64,000 bases of DNA from Enoplolaimus lenunculus (GCA_030248215.1 JASANG010001452.1:124001-188000); one strand, 5' to 3'. Counted from the first letter of the stretch, positions 9,982 through 23,040 are shown. Numbers and translations: made by a program. The notes: generated from the sequence alone by a model not told the origin.

Positions 9982-12899
9982 TTTAGATAACTAAGTTAAA
10001 AAGTTTTTATCAAATCTTCTGCGTACACAGAATTTTGAGTAAAACCTCACAAGCAAAGCGAACAATAATGAAAACATAATCTGCTATAACGCCTGAATGC
10101 GGTTTTTGGATAAACGGAAAATTTAACACAGAGGCTTCAGCGGTCCTATTACATGGCAGTCTTTATTGTTTTTATGTACAACGTATTAAAGAAAGTACTC
10201 TGATTCGTAATTTTGAAGTGTTTAAACGATGACCAATGCGGTTTGAAACAATTAACTTAAACATTGAAAAACTAGGAACCGTAAAAAATTTCGCTAAGAA
10301 GTTTTTAGCTTATTGTTCCAGTAAACAAACGTGGAAACCGACAAAAATTGGTCTCCTAATATTGTCCAATGCAGGACGGCCGTTGCCATGCAACGGCCTA
10401 ATCCACCTGATCCATTGGCACATTATGAGGGGCCGGCGATTTATACGGGGGACTTTGGTGGGCCGCGCTGCGCCGGAGACCTTGCAATCCTGCTGTGTAC
10501 TCTAAAAAATGCTGAAACGTTCACTTACAGTACCTTCAGTGTACAAGATTGTTATGCTTCAAAGGTACATTAGTGGTATCACTTCCTTTGACAGTAAAGA
10601 TAAGTTTTAGCTATAGGTTTCCCTTGAAACCTGACGTCTGAGATTAGTAAACCAGCTTTTCGTATTATCCAAACAGTTAGGTACCAAATTACGCGATTTT
10701 ACACGTATCATACCCAAATTAGACACATACTTCTCTAATATGCTCAGGAAATGGAGACAAAAGGTGGCCTGATGGGCATCGGAGAGACTATTTTTGACAA
10801 GCTAAACCCCTCCTGAGCCCTTCTGACTACGGGTTCGACCAAATGTACGTGGATAGAACAATTGTGCAAAAACTTTAGCTATTCATCTCAGTGATATGCC
10901 TGCTATCAAACCAAAAACCGCCTACTCTGAGCGTCATAATCAGTATAAGTGTGCTCTCAATACGCGAGGACTCGGCATTCGATAATAGTAAGGCTTTGAA
11001 GGCTTTTAGCCTTTAAGGCTTATTCGCGGTATAGTGAATGAGGTCTGTTGTTGCTATTACACTATAATACTATGTCGCTGGCCTGTATTTTCAAATGCGC
11101 GTTATACCTGTCACCATTTGGTAATAGGTCTCGTAACTTTTGAGCCAATAAATGGCGTGGTTCGAAGTTCAGCACATTTTTCGCATATGATTTGTCCTAT
11201 ACTTTTGTATTGTGTGATGAGCAACTTCAGGTGCTTGTCAGTTCGTGTTTGAATCCGAGCAAAATATTTCGCCGACCTATAAATCCAGAACATGACACGC
11301 ATAGCCAAGACGGAGCATAAAGAACGGATCCGCTTGGACACAATAATTTTGTTAACCAGTTAGAAAGGTTTTGCCAATGCATGAAATTTTTACGTTTCTG
11401 TACCTATTCTTTTCGAAATTTTTCGACTTTCGTTAACATATAGGGTTGTGCACGTGCCTATTTGGCAATAGTACCAAGGCAGTGGCGAATCCAAAACTTT
11501 TTACGGGAATAGCGCGATATATCTAACAGTGAAAAACTCAAGAGTGACGCGAATGAGAAGTAAAAAGCAATTGTAGTGTTAAACGTTGTATCAAATTATA
11601 ATTTTAAACTTTGAAAAAGTCCTCTGACCTGATGACCCCAATGGTTCCTTCAGTGGGTCGGCGTACCGCACCCCCATTGATTTTCGAAGTAATAAATTTC
11701 CCAATTTTATAGCTCCTATGACCATGATCTAATTATGTAAAATTTTCACTACTACAAGCTACAAAATATACCTAAAAGAATCTCCAGAAGAAAAGTCAAA
11801 AACGAAATATCTCCATTAGGATAAAATTACGTACTCTGTACTGGTCATGACTGAATGCTTGATTTCTAGTGATTTTGGTGGTCTTTTAAATGAGTCGGCT
11901 TATATTTCCCTCAAACACTCAGAACCGAAAGGCAAAATAGCAGGCCGGATGTGGACAAAAATGGTAAGTGAATTAGCAAAACCGGATGTGAACCAGCGCA
12001 GTCTAAAAGCACATTTTAAGGTCCCGTGGCAAATACCTGTTTTACCATTCTGACTGTCTCCAAATGGTATGTTCTGATAGGCGATGCAACGCCAAAAACA
12101 AAACTAGGGGGACATGCCTAACGTTACTAAATATTCTGTTAATTTTTAAATCGTAGCGGGTGACTTCCACAAATCCGGCGCTTACTATAATAGCTATTGA
12201 AGGCGCTGTCGAAATTAAAGTGCGATGTCGCCCAAAGGGTTACAGAGGCTTGTGGTGGTATGTATTACGGTAACTTTCAAATGGCCTGAAATAAATTTAA
12301 AAAGATTACCGAACCTGGCCTGCGCTTCCCAGTTCGTGCAACCCCGCAAAAGGTTGAAAAAACTAATTTAATTCGCAATAAATTAGCATAAAAATTCAAA
12401 AACGAATCTTTGCATAATTAATTCTGTTGAGACCTGAAAATGCCTAAGCATTTGTATAGCGGTTGTTGTTTTGTCGGATAATACGCCTGAAAGTATAAAA
12501 ATAACCGATGCCAAAATATCCACCCTCAGCCGACGTTTGCCCAACAATGACTGCATTTTGAAAATTTTTATATATTTAAGCATATCATGACCTTCCCTGA
12601 TCATTTGACGGCCAAAATTAAAATTGAATTTTTGAAAAATTCTATTTTTAAGGACCCAAGATTTGCACCTCGGGACCTAAAACATTTTTCTGTCAATAAG
12701 ATAGAAAATTACACATCATTCGACGCAGCTCCCGGAGTTGAGTGGCATAGCGTTAACTGTTCCGCTATCAGACGTCTGGCTAACGAGCTATCGAGAAGTA
12801 AACTGATTTGTCGCCGTCCCAATTCGTTCGCAGTGCGCCAAATCAGTTATTTGACCGCAACTCGTTTGCAAAGACAATTAATTTTGTGTTAATCTAGAC
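9982..12899. other. Mostly unassigned; GC-rich island with hairpin at ~10.36-10.50 kb
   Basis: Near 10376-10400 the sequence GGCCGTTGC-CAT-GCAACGGCC forms a perfect hairpin inside a 130-bp GC-rich island, open in two plus frames and in one minus frame. No paired splice sites support a gene. A 101-codon plus ORF at 12587-12892 and a possible short minus exon at about 12425-12490 (acceptor ATACTTTCAG, weak donor) are not convincing. Confidence 0.35.
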
Positions 12900-13490
12900 T
12901 CCAGATATATATATCTTGAATGCAAGACAGTTTTGAAATTTTTTCAGAAATCTGTCTCTGAGTTTTTTAACACTTAAATGTCTAATAAAGAGTGTGTTGT
13001 TTCTGAAACATATACAAGACAAATATGTGTGAAATATAAGACAAATATGTCTGAAATAAAAAACTTATTTTGCTACTTTTTAGACATATATGTCTTAGAA
13101 ACAATCTTTGCTATAGAAGTCACTTTCAAATTTGGAAGTTAAGCTAAACCAAATGCACTAATTTTACAACCTAAGATACTTCCAAGACGTAAACTTAGGT
13201 TGGTGGGAGCCTGAGCTCAACCCGAAATATCTTTAAAATTCGATTACTTATATACTCTCTTAAGAATAAATACGGAGCAACTTTTTACATACGTAAAAAT
13301 CAGAAAATAATTTCTTGAATAACTATTTCTTGGAAGACAAAAAGTTGTTTCTTATAAATTATAAATAGCAAGTTCTGGAACATAAGACATTTATGTTATA
13401 ACCATTTCAGACAAGAATTTCTGAGCTGTTTAAGGCTTATGTCTGAAATACAAGGCATTAATGACTTGAAAATTTAAGAAAATAGGAGTA
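12900..13490. repeat. Dispersed repeat with AGACATATATGTCT palindromes, copy 1
   Basis: Contains repeated AAGACAAATATGTCT and AGACATATATGTCT palindromes and a middle part (CTAAGATACTTCCAAGACGTAAACTTAGG, then a GGGAGCCTGAGC motif) found in inverted orientation at about 28990-29450. No coding sequence is visible. Possibly a foldback or MITE-type element; ends not resolved. Confidence 0.6.
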
Positions 13491-13514
13491 TTGAAATTTG
13501 AAGACAATTTCTTT

Positions 13515-13955
13515 TCTTTATAGTGACCCGAAAGGAGCAAATAAAAGGGGGTCCCCACTTTTGAGTCCCATTCAATAGGATTCCGTATCCGTAATAAGAG
13601 TCCGTAAGCGGATAGAGTCCCTAAACCCTAATTAGAGTCCATAAATGTCAGTTATATCTAATTGTAGTGCATAAATGACTCCAGGACAAAATAATGTTGA
13701 GTTAGAATCTTTAAAGCACACGTAAGTTTTGAAAGTACATTCCTAAGCATAACCTTGCATTATCGCTCAAGTTTTTGATACAAAACAAATAAACATTTTA
13801 TTCAATGGATAGTTGCAATGCCGGATATATCAGTAACGAAGGGCGGTGGATGGCGGGCTAAAAATAAATAACAGTCCGCAAGCGAATAACAGGGAGGTTT
13901 CCTCTGGAGAATCCAAGTAAATATCAGTCTCCCCTCTTATTCGGGTCACTACAGT
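13515..13955. mobile_element. TA-flanked MITE (family T1), copy 1
   Basis: Begins near TAGTGACCCGAA and ends CTTATTCGGGTCACTACAG, the inverted ends shared by six copies in the window. The interior carries family landmarks: AGAGTCCGTAAGCGGATAG, the segment around GACAAATAAACATTT, and AATAAATAACAGTCCG. The ~440-bp length matches copies at 39.6 and 42.5 kb. No ORF. The TA beside the termini of the best copies suggests Tc1/mariner-type mobilisation. Confidence 0.8.
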
Positions 13956-14287
13956 GTCTCCTTGATCCATCTTTCCTTATGTGCACCGTTTGTCTACACT
14001 TTTAACTGGTGTTTTCAACTATTTAACTCGAATCCCCAAAATCAAGCATACACCAGGCAACTTATTTTAACTAGTTGTACGGCACGGGTGTCGCGTCTGT
14101 ACCGTGCCAAAAACACAAATTTTATACGAGTCGGATCTTTTCATATGAAACGAATGAAGTAACCATCTTATGAAACCCGTTTAAAAACTGGTTTAGGAAA
14201 AAATTAATCACAATTACAGCAGAAGGTGTACTTAGAAATTCATTTCGAAAAGGTTTAACCGCTTCTCAGATAAAGTTGACTATAGGC

Positions 14288-14529
14288 AACTCAGCGCAGT
14301 GTATATACCTTAAATAATATATATCGCATAGTGTTTAACAATTGCAACACGTATACAAAGTACTAAATTACCACAAGACGTAGAGATGCCCGTCGGACTC
14401 GAGCGTTAAGCTCCTATAGCTTAGTGGTGATGGTAAACGCCCCCCGCTCCAGTCACTGAAGGTCGAATCCTGGCATAAAAGTAGGTGTCAGATGAAATAG
14501 AAAATATTCATATGATAAAGGGTTAACTT
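14288..14529 (+). mobile_element. tRNA-derived SINE (diverged copy)
   Basis: Holds a tRNA-like promoter pair: an A box in CTATAGCTTAGTGGTGATGG and a B box in GGTCGAATCC, about 40 bp apart, followed by a short tail with AAAATATTCATATG and AAAGGGTTAA. The surrounding sequence (AGTGTTTAACAATTGCAACAC upstream) matches the two minus-strand copies at 37.8-38.36 kb. It is not a functional tRNA gene because the acceptor stem arms do not pair. Confidence 0.7.
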
Positions 14530-16415
14530 CTTGTACAGGTTTTTCTGCTCTATCGTTATTCGCCAGCTAATTTTTTTGACCGTTAAAAACAAGAATATTA
14601 TTCTTAAGCTTGCTAAAAGTGCCTTTTTCTAGTATCTTGTAAAATTTTGTTCGAAGACATATATTACCCTATTCCTATTAACCTTGTAAACGTTTCCGAT
14701 TATTTATAGCATAGTAAGGTTCAGTTTAACTATTATAAAAAAACTATCGTGTTTCGCTTTTTCACAGTCTGGCAGTCAACTTCAATCCAATCGGCCTACA
14801 TAAGGTTTCATGGAAAATCTATCAATAAAATATTATACTCTAATGAATGAAAATCAAATGTTATAAACTGTGGTTAGAAACAAAAACAACACGTTTCCGC
14901 TTGACAACCCAAATAATTTATAAGTGAAAATTTAAACCTTCAGAGGCGGTTAAATTAGAACGCGTGGGTCATGTGGTATTTATTTAGAAACTGTCATATT
15001 GAAGTAAACATTGGCATGGCAGTTCGAAAAATTTGAATTGGTATGGAACCGGGTGCAGCATATAATATTATCTCCCCTGAAAAGTAACTCCCCCTGTGAA
15101 TATTATGTATAATTTTGACACTCCCATGTTTAATATTCAATCTTTCTATGTAATATTGACTCTCTCCGCTTGTTTCAAAGATTTTTATTTAGTGAAATAC
15201 TAATTTATCCTACGAACTGGCTTTTTGAAAAATTTTCTTTGAATACTTCAACGTATTGTTACTTTCATTGTATTTGAATGTACAAATCATTTCAATCGCA
15301 CCTCTGTATTTATAGACAGTCAATGATTAAGGGTGTAAAATGGCGCAATTTTACCTGTGATTATGATAGGATTAGTATTATTATTGTTTTCCATTTTATG
15401 AATTAGTAGCATTGAAGTGAATTAAACGGGCAAATAATGTACGATTTTCAAAAAAGTCGGTTCAACAAGTAAGCAGAAATGCTATCTTTATTTTTAAGAA
15501 AGCATCAGGGCGTTTTAGATGTGAAACGCTGTTACGGAAAAAGGTTACTACACTCTTCTGTAACCGTTAATTGAACAATCTTTTCCTAAGCCTACAACTG
15601 TAAATTTGTGGAAGTGTACAAGAATCCAGAAATTTCCGGTTTCCCCTAATAATATCCAAGTTCTTCATTTAAAGCCTAAAAGCTTAGTTTGTGATTCATC
15701 GGAGAAATGAAAATAGGACCTGCGGCAAGAGTTTATCTTCAATTTTATGGTCTAAAATTTTAACAAAACTTATAAAGGATTATGTTGCTTATACTTTAAC
15801 CTTCGCTCTTATACTTCAAGTGTGCCAAAATGTGATACCTAAACTGCACGGCTATTGTTGCACGGTTATTAACTATACGAGCTGTGTTGCAAACTGGGTT
15901 GCGACATGAAATATCCAATAATTTGAGCGCTCAATGCGTGTAGTATTGACGCAATTGTGTCAGAACAGTCAGATCAATTGCTGGAAGGGACACTACTTTA
16001 TATTTGAACTGTTTAAAAGTATAATAGGTTTGTATTTACTACATATTATTGTGAAACGTTTGTTTTTGATACATGTATTGTTTGATCTGTCCTGACATCA
16101 CAACCTTTAAATACGTAAAAACGGGAATTTTCATATAAATATGGCATAGCTAAGTAATAGAACAAGCATAATTGGTTTATTACCCGAACAAATGCAATAG
16201 ATTGGTCCGTGTTACTTTGATGGTGAACCTGGTTTCGCGCGACTATAAAAGTGTCAGCTCACGCTTTAGGCTAGTTTGTTGCTTAGGCTTAGGCGAGTTT
16301 TGGACTTGTCGTTATGCTGAGGCTTTTAGGCGTACAATTAGGTTTAAGAGTATGCATATACTGCTGTTACTTCTCCCAAAGTAACTTTGCCAATAGATTT
16401 TTTAAACATATATGA
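14530..16415. other. No gene seen
   Basis: AT-rich, without long ORFs or paired splice signals. A possible minus-strand start MENNNNTNPIIIT near 15405-15360 precedes a GTAAAA donor, but nothing else supports it. Confidence 0.5.
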
Positions 16416-17010
16416 GAGTGTAACCAGATATCCGTTTTCACTAAAAAATGGCTGTTCGTTTCCGTTAAATAACGGAAATTCTGTTATTTTTACGTTCAAA
16501 ATTAGTTTGAAGCACGTGTATACCTCGTAAGTTTTCGCTACGGATATGCTGCCATTGTTTGAATTGAAATAAAAATTACGAAACTCGTCCAAAATCTTAA
16601 AATTTTCAATGCTGTCGGTATATGTGCGCTGTAAAAGTGTATGTAAAGGAAAAAGATTACCATACATGTTCACATATACCGAAATATGAAGTTGCACCGA
16701 CCACATTTTTAGTGGTAACATGCTTGGCTTGAACACAATAGGGCCGACGTCCAATTCGCGGTGTGGTCCGTAAATTGGTGCAAAACTTCGTACAGGGGTC
16801 GTGCAGACCGTTTTCTTCCAAAAGATTCATCCGCATCCGCTATTTTTCGTTTAAAATTATAGAAAGCTCAGCGAAGCTTTGAGCGCTTCAATTGTGTTGA
16901 CAGAAAAATAAAACATCATTCAAACGTTTATACTTCAATATCCATTTTCCGTTTTCGTTCCAGTTATTTTTACCATCCGTTTACACCCTGACATGTATAT
17001 TCGAAAAGGC
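16416..17010. repeat. Dispersed repeat with ATATCCGTTTTC / TTTCCGTTTTCG motifs
   Basis: The stretch CCAGATATCCGTTTTC, GTTCGTTTCCGTTAAATAACG, GATATGCTGCCATTG and TCCATTTTCCGTTTTCGTTCC recurs in the same order at 29.48-29.86 kb, and in fragments at 6.43 and 44.95-45.2 kb. The 136-codon minus-strand ORF inside (16344-16754) has no recognised domain and is not kept as a gene. Confidence 0.6.
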
Positions 17011-17499
17011 TGTTTTTGTGGTGACCATGTAGACAGCTTCAAACGTCCGATAATAAGTTGAATCAAATTTCAATATGCTAATACTGTAAAGATTAATTTC
17101 AAGTAAATGCAAAATTTGACCGTGGTAAAACGCAACAGATGGCGGTTCGTTTTAATTGCGAGCAACATAATATGTAGTTTTTCAATTAATATAACCAAAC
17201 ACCTACAGCAACACGCAGTTGTAGCAAGCCATAATAAATGGGAAAAACAAGGTTTCAGGTTTATCACAATCTACTAATCATGAGGAGTGCCAAAATATTT
17301 GGGATAAATTGTATACAAGTTAGGCACATCAGTTGAAAACTCTTAGAGTTTTTAGTTCGTATATACCCATTTATAATTAATTCGTTGCAAACTCCAGAGG
17401 AATTACAGGTGTATATATCATCTAGCAGATCTCTGCAATTGATATATTAAACATAACTTGTTCCTATTTAGCCAATAGAACAGTGGCTTTTGTACACTC

Positions 17500-17625
17500 T
17501 CCCTCACAGCCTTAGCCTTAATTCGGGATTTGGAATAGGTTTTGGTTTCGGAAAACGCTTACCTAAATCTTAGCCTAAAGCGTAACCCTTAATCTTCAAT
17601 CTTCAATTTGGGGGAAAGTAAACAA
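17500..17625. repeat. Degenerate TTAGGC-like block
   Basis: CCTTAGCCTTAATTCGG, CTTACCTAAATCTTAGCCTAAAGCG and similar telomere-like hexamers, far from perfect. The flank CCCTCACAGCC resembles the GGCTGTGAGGG flank of the TTAGG block in the 794-bp repeat. Confidence 0.5.
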
Positions 17626-18480
17626 GATCCGAGATACTTTTGAGACAAATTTAGGAACCAAATACCGTAAAATATTAATTCTCTTTAGTAATTGCGCATT
17701 GTTTTGCAATTATGACGTTTAAACCGTACAAATTAAAAAACAGCCTATAAAATCGCCTAATATATTGTCTCGATTATCTTTCTATAAAATCATTCATTCT
17801 CTTTAAAATGCATCAAACTCACAACCAGCTCAACTTGCCAGGGGTCCAAATTAATTTCAGGATGGCATTCGGTTGTTTTCCCAAATATATTAAGAAAGGT
17901 TCATAAACTCGGTACCCACCAACCTCGCTTCCACTTACATGCCCATTAATTGCATTCTCGGTACTTACATACTCAAATATTTGTTAAGCAACTTCCACAA
18001 TATTATGTGTACACTAGGTAACTTTTGACGGCTTTAGTGCCTTTGACACTGTAAATAAAAAGCTTCAGAATCTTGGTCATTCAGCTAATGTCGACCTAAT
18101 GTAGGCAACTGTGCGAAATAAAAACAATTTTAAATATAATATTAATATTTGCAACGCTTTAAATGATTTTATTTGTTGTTAAGATATTAATGGAGCGGAA
18201 GAGTTTATTTTGCAGCACATACAATTTGCATTATGTGCTTTTTCTTTGCAAGTTCAATACGTGGTATAGGTACTAATTCTATTGAATACAAAATATCTAA
18301 TATTCCCATAATAAAGCTGTTTTTCTCGTAAAATATGTTTACTGTAAGCTCAAAATATGATGCTCAAGCCGAAAACTTGTTACTGCCTTCATTATAGTTT
18401 ATAGTTTATTAATGAAATAAAACACTATCCATAACAGTACAAGTAGTAATAACCCCGGGGTCATTACTACTACTACTACA
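17626..18480. other. No gene seen
   Basis: AT-rich sequence without supported features. Confidence 0.5.
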
Positions 18481-18602
18481 CCCTCCAAAGTTGCTTTGGG
18501 GGGCCCCATCCTAACCGGATGAAACAAAAAACCGCTTAAGTTTTTAAATGCATCTGGGTTCTCGCTCGCTTGGGTAGCCCCCACACCTGCCTGCTCCGAC
18601 AC
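18481..18602. repeat. Dispersed repeat with TCTCGCTCGCTT motif
   Basis: AAAAACCGCTTAAGTTTT, then GCATCTGGGTTCTCGCTCGC, then GCCCCCACACCTGCC, matches 51110-51250 closely. Pieces recur at 25.18-25.38, 38.88 and 47.28-47.36 kb, usually with the near-palindrome CTCGCTTCGCTCGCGAG. Confidence 0.7.
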
Positions 18603-18841
18603 TGGGCATGCTCATGATGCTGTGTAAGTTGTGTTATAAACAGTAATATTTTGCTCAGAACAATACGACGCCTTTGGGTTTCGAAATCTCTTGCAAAATT
18701 AAATTATAAACTAAGTTGTCTCAATGCGTTCATTTTAGTCTGTGATTATGTAATTTATGGACGATTTTTAAATCATTGGGGAAATTTTTTATGATATACC
18801 GGTTAGAGCTGCGCAATCTTTTTGCTGACGTCCGTCGCCAT

Positions 18842-19195
18842 ATCTTCTACGACAGATTTTGGGTGTTAATGCCAAACCTTTGGAGAATTCTTAGTAGAGC
18901 CGGGCCTGCAAACTCATCCGACGAATATAGCGTCACCGTAATACTTACCCTAACAAATTTTAACTTTTGACCCGCTCAAATTACTTTGCTTTCGTCATGC
19001 AACTAAAGGAGTGCGCATGGAACCTTAGCCCACCCAGCAACAAATAATACCGCCATGATTGAAAACTGTGTGGAGTCCCGCGTGATCCCTCTTTTGGCCC
19101 CATCTCACATGTTGGGGTAGCTACAGGCCGAGCTCTGCTAAGACTTCTCCAAAGGTTTGGTAACACCCAACTTCTGTTATAGAAGATTTGGTACT
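18842..19195. repeat. Inverted repeat pair (foldback)
   Basis: The left arm (ATCTTCTACGACAGATTTTG, then CCAAACCTTTGGAGAATTC, then GAGCCGGGCCTG) returns in reverse complement at about 19120-19195 (GGCCGAGCTCTGC, CTCCAAAGGTTTGG, AACTTCTGTTATAGAAGAT). About 200 bp of unique spacer lies between. The two arms give look-alike short ORFs on opposite strands, which are not genes. Confidence 0.7.
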
Positions 19196-19199
19196 TGTA

Positions 19200-21052
19200 C
19201 ACTTTCCCTTCCAATTTACGGTTTTGATTAAGCTTAGAATAATGCTTAGAGTAGAAAAACGAATACTTCGGTTTAAACATTAGCATTGGTGTTGAGAGTT
19301 TTAATAGAGGAATATGCTTATACTACCATTACGGCCCTCAAATTAAAATTGATTGACCCATAAATGTGTCGGGAAAGTTTGCAAGAGCTGAAGAAATTAC
19401 CGCACAATATTTTGACCGCTCCCGGAAAACACGTAGGCTTCCAACCGAACCAATAACTACACACAAAGGTTTTAATATCAGTTGGTGCACTTAAAACTTT
19501 AATAGAAATTGCGATCGTTAAGCTTAGCAGACAATGGCCGGCTCTGAAACCTTGCTGCTACGACATACTTCGCGAAGTCTTGTTTATTAAAATTGCACTT
19601 TCCGCCGCTGTGTCAGTATTTGAATTACTGTTAACTCCAGCAATAACCAATTTATCGTTTTCAAAAGCATACGTAGGTATAAGTAGATAACTAAGATTTT
19701 AGAAACCCAGCAAATACTTTTGAGCTTTTAACAAGTCAAATGCGAACATTTGATTAGTACACAAACTATTTTCCTGAAGCATAATACCAGTAGATACTTA
19801 ATTAAGATTTCAGAAACCCAGTCAATGTTTGTTAATTTAAAACAAGTCAAATGTGAACACTTTATTAGCAAACAGCGAATATAGCGTGACTTTCATAACA
19901 GACTGGCTTAATAACATATTTTACTGATTTTTGTCACTTTAGAATACTTAATTTTTGCCAACCTAAAAACGTGCTACATGACCATTAACATAGACAGATA
20001 ATGACACTATTTTTTTAGTTATATTATATAATATCACGGGCGTAGCTGGTTCAGGGTGTCAATTACGGGGGGATCTGAGACACCGGGTCGGATGTTACAT
20101 ACATCAGCGCCCCCCCCCCCTCAAGTCTAAATGTTTTACAGGGATGATGTAATTCAGTGGTACGAAAATTTTAACCTTAGCCCTACTTGCCGATCTACCT
20201 ACAATTTCTGATTACGAGGCAGTGTAATATTATTTATTTGTGAAATTACATTTCAATACCAATTGGAAGTGCGGCCACCGTGACCCCTCTATGGTTTCGC
20301 TCCAGATATCAACTATGATAAAATACAATACAGCAAGCACCATGGGTACGTACTTGTACGAAGAAATATTGTTAAGCTAGAATATCACATTAGTATAAAA
20401 GAAGTATGCTTCATTGAAAACTAATCGGAAACAGGTAAATATATACTGTAATAATATTTGTATCTCATATATATGATATATACATACATATATTGTAAAG
20501 ATATTGGTTCTGGATATCGGAGCGCAATTGCTCAACTAAAGCCAAAACAGAGTTAGCGATAATTGTGGAAAGCATCACCTTTTTAGCATGAATCATACCA
20601 TATACACCATCACAGGGGTAACTATACACGTCATAGAAAAACGAAAATACTACATTATTAAGTTTGCGATACTTGTACGAAGTCAAAGTTCACGTTATAA
20701 CAGGTCAGTGTGGAGACGTTTTGTCTCTATTACAATAGCGGATACTGTTTGTTCTGTACGTTACCCGCGAACAAATTCAAAAACTTCCAGTTATTTGCAG
20801 CCCATGTGATACAGCAGCGCGTTTGTATGTCAAAATTTTCAGTATTTAAAGTAACATTGGCCCAGTATTTCATGCTTGTTCCGCTGGTTCATTGCAATAA
20901 AAATGCAATAAAACTTTATTTTCCACCTATTCCTCGAATGTTTCACTTGTACATTGTAAAAAATAGAAATCAGTGCAACAAAACAATTTAAAGTTTTACC
21001 TGCCAACCTCGTCCAACAGTCACCGTTTGAACTTCAAAATCATATAAAAAGG
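19200..21052. other. No gene seen
   Basis: AT-rich; contains solitary ends of the AGAAACCCAGCC repeat (about 19700 and 19810) and a poly-C tract near 20107. No ORF with splice support. Confidence 0.5.
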
Positions 21053-22181
21053 TACTGTAGTAACCCGAATAAGAGGGGTTGGCTGATATATATTTGGCGT
21101 CTCCAGAGGGTACCCCCTAGTTATTCGATTACGGACTGTTATTTATTTTCAACCCGCCCTCCGCCACCCTTCGTTACTGTTATATATCCGGTTTTGCAAC
21201 TATCCGTTGAATTAAACGTTTATTTGTCTTGTATCAAAAGCTTGAGCGATAATGCAAGGTTGTACTTTAGGAATAACTTTCAAAACTTAAGTACTCTTTA
21301 ATGTTTCGAACTCACCTTTATTTGGTCCTGGCTATCCGCTTACGAAGATACGGACTCCTATTGACCAGTCGTAGAGGGACTACATTTATTGAGCGAAGCT
21401 CGAACACACGTAAGCAATTAACGTAATATGCAAATTAGTTGTTTGCTAACTATTCATTTGTCGGTTTTGGAGGTTTGTAAGCAATTTCCTCAGATTCCTC
21501 GCACCCACAAACCCTTCAGCCGCCCTAATAATTTTTGAAATAATTTAAAAAGTCCTAATTTTGTCTTGTCAATTAAGCTAATATACAAATTAGATATTGG
21601 CTAACTATTCAATTATCGGTTTTGGATGTTTGTAAACTATTTATTCAAATTCCTCGCGCCTAAAAACCCTTTAGTGCTGAAATTATATTGCATTTAACCT
21701 TAATAATTAGTGAAATTTGTAAAAAGTCCTAATTTAGGCTTATAAACTATGCTAATATGCAAATTATCTGTTAGCTAATTGCTCTATTATCGGTTTTGGA
21801 GATTTGTAAACAGTCTACGCAGATTTCTCGCACCCAAAAACCCATTATTGCTAAAATTAGATTGCGCCTAACTGTAATATTAGTGAAATATTGTGAAAAG
21901 TCCTAATTTAGGCTTAATTAATTATGCAAATTAGCCTGTAGCTAGTAAACGGCTTAAAATTTTAAAACCCCAATGCGAGGTTAACACCCCAGGATAATTG
22001 ACTTTCAAACAAAAAAGTTTATCAAAATCGGTTCAGCCGTTCCTGAGATTTGTTTCGGACGGACTGACGGACAGACGGACGGACGGACATCCACCTTTCG
22101 ACCCCCAAGTACAAAACATAAAACGCTTCGCTCAATGAGACTCAAAATGGGGACCTCACTCTTATTCGGGGCACTACAATA
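21053..22181. mobile_element. T1 MITE, copy 2, split by a nested element
   Basis: Starts TACTGTAGTAACCCGAATAA and ends CTTATTCGGGGCACTACAATA, with TA at both borders. Family interior (inverted relative to copy 1) is recognisable up to about 21385, where another element is inserted. Only about 45 bp of the MITE follow the insertion, so part of its interior is lost. Confidence 0.8.
21388..22136. mobile_element. Nested element with ATTGAGCGAAGC inverted ends
   Basis: Bounded by ATTGAGCGAAGC at the left and GCTTCGCTCAAT at the right. The interior holds about three degenerate copies (155-175 bp apart) of a unit around TCGGTTTTGGA, GTAAAAAGTCCTAATTT and TCGCACCCAAAAACCC, then a GGACGGACGGAC microsatellite. 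A related piece occurs at 30853-31200, again beside a T1 end. No ORF. Superfamily unknown. Confidence 0.65.
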
Positions 22182-22317
22182 TTCAGGACAAAAAGGAACT
22201 GTTGCAGGTTACAGTTCGCAAAGGATTCCAAGGCAGCACCGCAGACTTACAATATTTCATAAATGCTTCATTGGCACAATGCAAAAATGGTATCAAAAAT
22301 GCCACAAACCAACTTAC

Positions 22318-22927
22318 TTTTTGATTTCAACACGTATCTGCTGTTTCGATTGGACTCGCTAACTGACGGAACAACGATTTCGTGCTGACGGCATTCTTCA
22401 AACGAACAATGTGCGAAACTTCCAAAGTTTCCATATGTTGCACATTCTGCGGAATATGTTCGACTGCGAAAGATTACGCGTGCACCGGCTTTGATTGTGT
22501 TTGAGATACGATTTTTTGCTGAGGTTGTCGTTGTTTTATTAGACGCAACTGTAGATGTTGTTATTGTTGTTGCCTTATTTGTTGCAGCTGTTGGTGTTGA
22601 TGATAATGATGCTGTTGTTTCTGCTGCTATTGTTGCTGTTGCTGATGGTAGTGGTTGTGGTGGTGTTGGTGGTGTTTTTGTTCTTATTCTTCTTGTTGTT
22701 GTTGTCGTCGTCGTCGTTGTTGTTGTTGTCGTTTTTGTTGGTATGGCTGTCCCTGGTTTCGGTTTCTTCGATGTTATCGTTTGTGCTGTTGGTTCTGTCC
22801 CTTGTGTAATCGAACACGAAACCAAAGGAAGCAAATTGGTTTCGCGTCCGAGCAGTTCCGGTGAAATTGGCTCGCAAAATGATTTTCGTGCAGTAGCCGA
22901 TTGGGATATGCAGAGATCACGAGACAT
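22318..22927 (-). CDS. Thr-rich (mucin-like) exon (candidate gene C)
   Basis: A 610-nt minus-strand exon from an ATG at 22927 (or from the acceptor-like ATCTAATCTAG six codons earlier) to a strong donor AAAAA/GTAAGT at 22318/22317, leaving in phase 1. It encodes a polar N-terminus (MSRDLCISQSATARKSF), a long Thr/Ser/Pro/Ala-rich stretch with a run of about 13 Thr, and a C-terminal part with three Cys (ECATYGNFGSFAHC). The trinucleotide repeat keeps the other frames open too; the frame chosen is the one that stays open through both non-repetitive ends to the donor. Mucin-like Thr tracts are usually O-glycosylated extracellular regions, but no signal peptide is seen. Function unknown. Confidence 0.55.
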
Positions 22928-23040
22928 GGTTTTTGCAACGTAGCGCTAGATTAGATAATTCTTGCGTTATTTTACTGTATATATATATATAAATTTTATT
23001 AGTAATCAAACATGCTTTTGGCTATAAAGTAAAACAAAAG

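Noticed and set aside
14410-14485. Functional tRNA gene
   Set aside because: A and B boxes are present, but the acceptor arms do not pair and the sequence belongs to a SINE family.
16344-16754. 136-codon minus-strand ORF
   Set aside because: Lies in a dispersed repeat, and the related copy at 29.5 kb has no matching ORF.
22491-22943. 150-codon Val-rich plus-strand ORF and other frames
   Set aside because: Produced by the GTT/GTC trinucleotide repeat; only the minus Thr frame stays open to a strong donor.
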